Source: Alphaproteobacteria bacterium (GTDB lineage: Bacteria; Pseudomonadota; Alphaproteobacteria; GCA-2731375). From it: a DNA stretch of 8,202 nucleotides. The stretch covers positions 1-8,202 of the forward strand of contig JANQKO010000054.1 in assembly GCA_028281075.1 (NCBI GenBank), read 5' to 3'. A program made the translations under genes and the position numbers. Position 1 is the first letter of the stretch; each line of letters opens with the position of its first letter. This document shows, piece by piece, positions 6,301 through 8,202 of this stretch. Below the pieces are notes generated by a model. That model did not search any database. It saw only the letters and a program-made list of their open reading frames with translations, and was not told where the DNA came from.

Positions 6301-7173
6301 TCAGACGTCCGTCTCGAAGCCGAAGGCGTCGCCGTCGCGCACGAAGCGGCAGACCGACGGGGCCGGGAAATGCGCCGGCGCCATCAGCGTGTCGGTGTCG
6401 GCGTAGCGCTCGATCAGGCCGCGGCGGGTGGCGGCCGACAGCGCCCTGTCCTCGCAGGCCATCGAGGACCAGTCCGGCCGCTTGAGCTGCAGCGGGTGGT
6501 GGATGGTGTCGCCCAGCAGCACCGCCGAGGCATCGCCCGAGCGCAGGCTCACGACCATGTTGCCGGGCGTGTGGCCGGGCGCCGGCTCCAGCACGACGCC
6601 GTCCTCGATCGCATGGTCGCCGTCGACGAACACGGCCTGGCCGGCCTCGACCACCGGCAGCACGCTGTCGGCGAAGGCGATCTGGCGTGGCCCGCCGGCA
6701 TCGGCCCGGTAGCGCCGTTCCCAGAAGTCGTATTCGCCGCGGCCCAGCAGGTATTGGGCGTTCGGAAAGGTCGGCACCCAGCGGCCGTCGACCAGCCGCG
6801 TGTTCCAGCCGATATGGTCGGCGTGCAGATGCGTGCAGAACACCATGTCGATGTCCTCGGGCCGGATGCCGAGACCCGCGAGGTCGGTCAGGAACGATCC
6901 GTCCCGCCGGTGCCAGTCGGGCCGGTTCGGCCGGTCCTTGTGATTGCCGATGCAACTGTCGACCAGGATCGTGTGGTGGGGCGTGCGCACGATGTAGGAC
7001 TGGAAGCAGAACATCAGGCGGCCGGACACCGGGTCCTGATAGCGCGGCTGCAGCCAGTGCGCCTGCGCGTCGAGGAGATCAGGCGTCGCGTCGGGAAAGA
7101 AGTCGAAGGGATCGAGAAACGGGACCTCGATCTCGACCACGGACATGAGCTGAAGGTCGTTGAGCTGGCGCAT
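6301..7173 (-). CDS. Metallo-beta-lactamase-fold hydrolase (lactonase/organophosphate hydrolase-like)
   Basis: A 290-residue, probably cytoplasmic hydrolase; no signal peptide is visible. All ligands of a two-metal site are present: HLHADH at 115-120 (His115, His117, Asp119, His120), His201 in APGHTPGN, Asp222 in LLGDTIHH and His268 in APAHFP. The 81-residue gap from His120 to His201 and the 21 and 46 that follow are close to methyl parathion hydrolase (82, 21, 47) and longer than in the AiiA lactonase (60, 22, 44), using residue numbers from memory. His225 takes the place of the AiiA active-site tyrosine, again as in the parathion hydrolase group. Possible substrates are lactones, aryl esters or phosphotriesters. 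The ATG at 7173 follows GGGAGAG (7187-7181) at a good distance. It lies upstream of phnC on the same strand, 323 bp away, and downstream of an amino-acid permease gene by 88 bp. Confidence 0.85.
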   Translation of the reverse strand: MRQLNDLQLMSVVEIEVPFLDPFDFFPDATPDLLDAQAHWLQPRYQDPVSGRLMFCFQSYIVRTPHHTILVDSCIGNHKDRPNRPDWHRRDGSFLTDLAGLGIRPEDIDMVFCTHLHADHIGWNTRLVDGRWVPTFPNAQYLLGRGEYDFWERRYRADAGGPRQIAFADSVLPVVEAGQAVFVDGDHAIEDGVVLEPAPGHTPGNMVVSLRSGDASAVLLGDTIHHPLQLKRPDWSSMACEDRALSAATRRGLIERYADTDTLMAPAHFPAPSVCRFVRDGDAFGFETDV

Positions 7174-7204
7174 GCGGGCGCTCTCCCGGCCGGTTGAGGT
7201 GCCG

Positions 7205-7210
7205 ATGATA
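7205..7210 (-). promoter_or_regulatory. Candidate -10 box of the hydrolase gene
   Basis: The minus strand reads TATCAT, a 5 of 6 match to the -10 consensus, in the 88-bp gap before the hydrolase start. The predicted transcript would begin shortly before the GGGAGAG ribosome binding site. No good -35 box is seen at 17 bp (GCTCCA), so an activator or another sigma factor would be needed, or the gene is read through from the permease. Confidence 0.3.
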
Positions 7211-7261
7211 GCGGCAAATGGCGGCGCTGGAGCGGGCCGGTGCCGTACGGACGAAACCGCG

Positions 7262-8202
7262 CTAGCCGAGCAGGGCGTGGCTCAGCTCGAAGGCGAGCAG
7301 GGCGGCGCTGGCGAGCGCGCCCAGCAGCGGCAGCCAGCGGGGCGCGGTGAAGCCGTCGTGCGGCGCCGGGGCCACGGACTTCAGCCGGTGCAGCGACAGG
7401 TTGACCAGGGTGAAGACGGCCAGCGCCACGGCCGAGGTGGCCTTGGCCAGGGTGACGATGGGGAAGGCCAGCGCCAGGGCCAGCACCACCACCGTCGCCA
7501 GTGCCGTCGACCGCAGCGGCGTGCGGGTGCGCGGGTTGACGCGGGCCAGCGCCGCCGGCAGCCAGCCGCGGCTGCCCATGCCGTAGAGCACGCGGGCGGC
7601 CATGATGATCTGGATCAGCATGCCGTTCAGCACGGCGAGGATGGCGATGACGCTGATCGGCGTGCCGGCCAGGCCGGTCGTGCGCTCGAACAGCAGCGCC
7701 AGCGGCGCCTCGCTGTCCGCCAGCAGGCCGGCCGGCACCATGGCCACGGCGATCAGCGAGATCAGTACGTAGAAGGCCGAGGTGACGGCGAGCGTCAGGA
7801 TGATGGCGCGCGGCAGGGTGCGGCGGACTTCCCGAACCTCCTCGGCGACGTTGACCATGTCCTCGAAGCCGATGAAGGCATAGAAGGCGAGCACGGCGCC
7901 CGACAGCACGCCGGTCCAGACCAGCGGCGCGCCGCCGGTCCAGGCCGGCTCGGGCATCGCGGCGCCGGTGCCGATGGCCGCGCCGCCGATGATCGCCATC
8001 AGGCCGCCGACCTCCAGCAGCGTCAGCACGGCGGCCAGCGCCACGGATTCGGTGATGCCGATGCCGGCGATCAGGCCCAGCGCGCCGACCAGCGCCAGCA
8101 GCAGCACCGCGTCCGGCAGGTCGACGAACGTGGCCATGTAGCCGACGAAGCCGTGCGCCAGCGTGGCGCAGGAAACCAGGCCCGCGGCGACCACCAGCAG
8201 GC
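7262..8202 (-). CDS. APC-superfamily amino-acid permease, N-terminus cut by window edge
   Basis: An inner-membrane amino-acid/polyamine-type transporter. About 313 residues are visible, ending at TAG (7264-7262). The frame stays open to the window edge. The first possible start, a GTG at 8194, lies inside hydrophobic sequence, so roughly the first 100 or more residues are probably missing. Hydrophobic segments repeat along the protein. Residues are counted from that GTG: FYAFIGFEDMVNVAEEV (104-120) is the conserved APC block, followed by the cytoplasmic loop REVRRTLPRAI. GMLIQIIMAARVLYGMGSRG (191-210), then WLP and NPRTRTP, is the second family signature. The substrate cannot be read from sequence; cationic or neutral amino acids are both possible. 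It is followed on the same strand, after 88 bp, by the hydrolase gene. Confidence 0.87.
   Translation of the reverse strand, partial: LLVVAAGLVSCATLAHGFVGYMATFVDLPDAVLLLALVGALGLIAGIGITESVALAAVLTLLEVGGLMAIIGGAAIGTGAAMPEPAWTGGAPLVWTGVLSGAVLAFYAFIGFEDMVNVAEEVREVRRTLPRAIILTLAVTSAFYVLISLIAVAMVPAGLLADSEAPLALLFERTTGLAGTPISVIAILAVLNGMLIQIIMAARVLYGMGSRGWLPAALARVNPRTRTPLRSTALATVVVLALALAFPIVTLAKATSAVALAVFTLVNLSLHRLKSVAPAPHDGFTAPRWLPLLGALASAALLAFELSHALLG

Noticed and set aside
6301..6955. Other-frame open reading frames opposite or inside the hydrolase gene
   Set aside because: They lack motifs and are Arg/Ala/Gly-rich, while the chosen frame carries all seven metal ligands.

Overview
The window is GC-rich, tightly packed bacterial chromosome. 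It most resembles an alphaproteobacterium: the transporter order C-D-E-E with one short and one long permease matches the Sinorhizobium phoCDET type. No rRNA or other marker is present, so the taxonomy is an inference. Both ends cut through genes. I found no tRNA, rRNA, CRISPR array, insertion sequence or integrase.

Layout. Positions 1-1175 (+) hold a sodium/glutamate symporter (gltS) lacking only its first few codons. Positions 1211-1820 (+) hold a compact type II toxin-antitoxin module: a 31-bp AT-rich palindrome overlapping a consensus -35 box, then a ParD-like antitoxin and an overlapping ParE-like toxin. This stretch has clearly lower GC than its surroundings and looks inserted. Positions 1915-5977 (-) hold a four-gene ABC importer of the phosphonate/phosphate type, transcribed phnC, phnD, phnE (short), phnE (long). 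A large hairpin lies between phnD and the first permease gene, and the two permease genes overlap by 4 bp. Positions 5978-6300 are a 323-bp non-coding leader with two clean hairpins and an AT-rich patch carrying a weak Pho-box-like site. Positions 6301-7173 (-) encode a metallo-beta-lactamase-fold hydrolase with a complete two-metal site. Positions 7262-8202 (-) encode the C-terminal two thirds of an APC-superfamily amino-acid permease that runs off the window.

How the genes may work together. PhnD would capture a phosphonate, phosphite or phosphate ester in the periplasm, the two PhnE proteins would form the channel, and PhnC would supply ATP. No C-P lyase or phosphonatase gene lies inside the window, so the substrate cannot be fixed. 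The hydrolase upstream on the same strand has metal-ligand spacing like the methyl parathion hydrolase/long-spacing lactonase group, so a role in releasing or processing an organophosphate is possible but unproven. The symporter and the amino-acid permease are ordinary transport genes with no visible link to the importer.

I see no clearly new multi-gene system. The points most worth a second look are the toxin-antitoxin operator, the intercistronic hairpin after phnD, the extra periplasmic domain in the long PhnE, and the hydrolase/importer neighbourhood with its structured leader.
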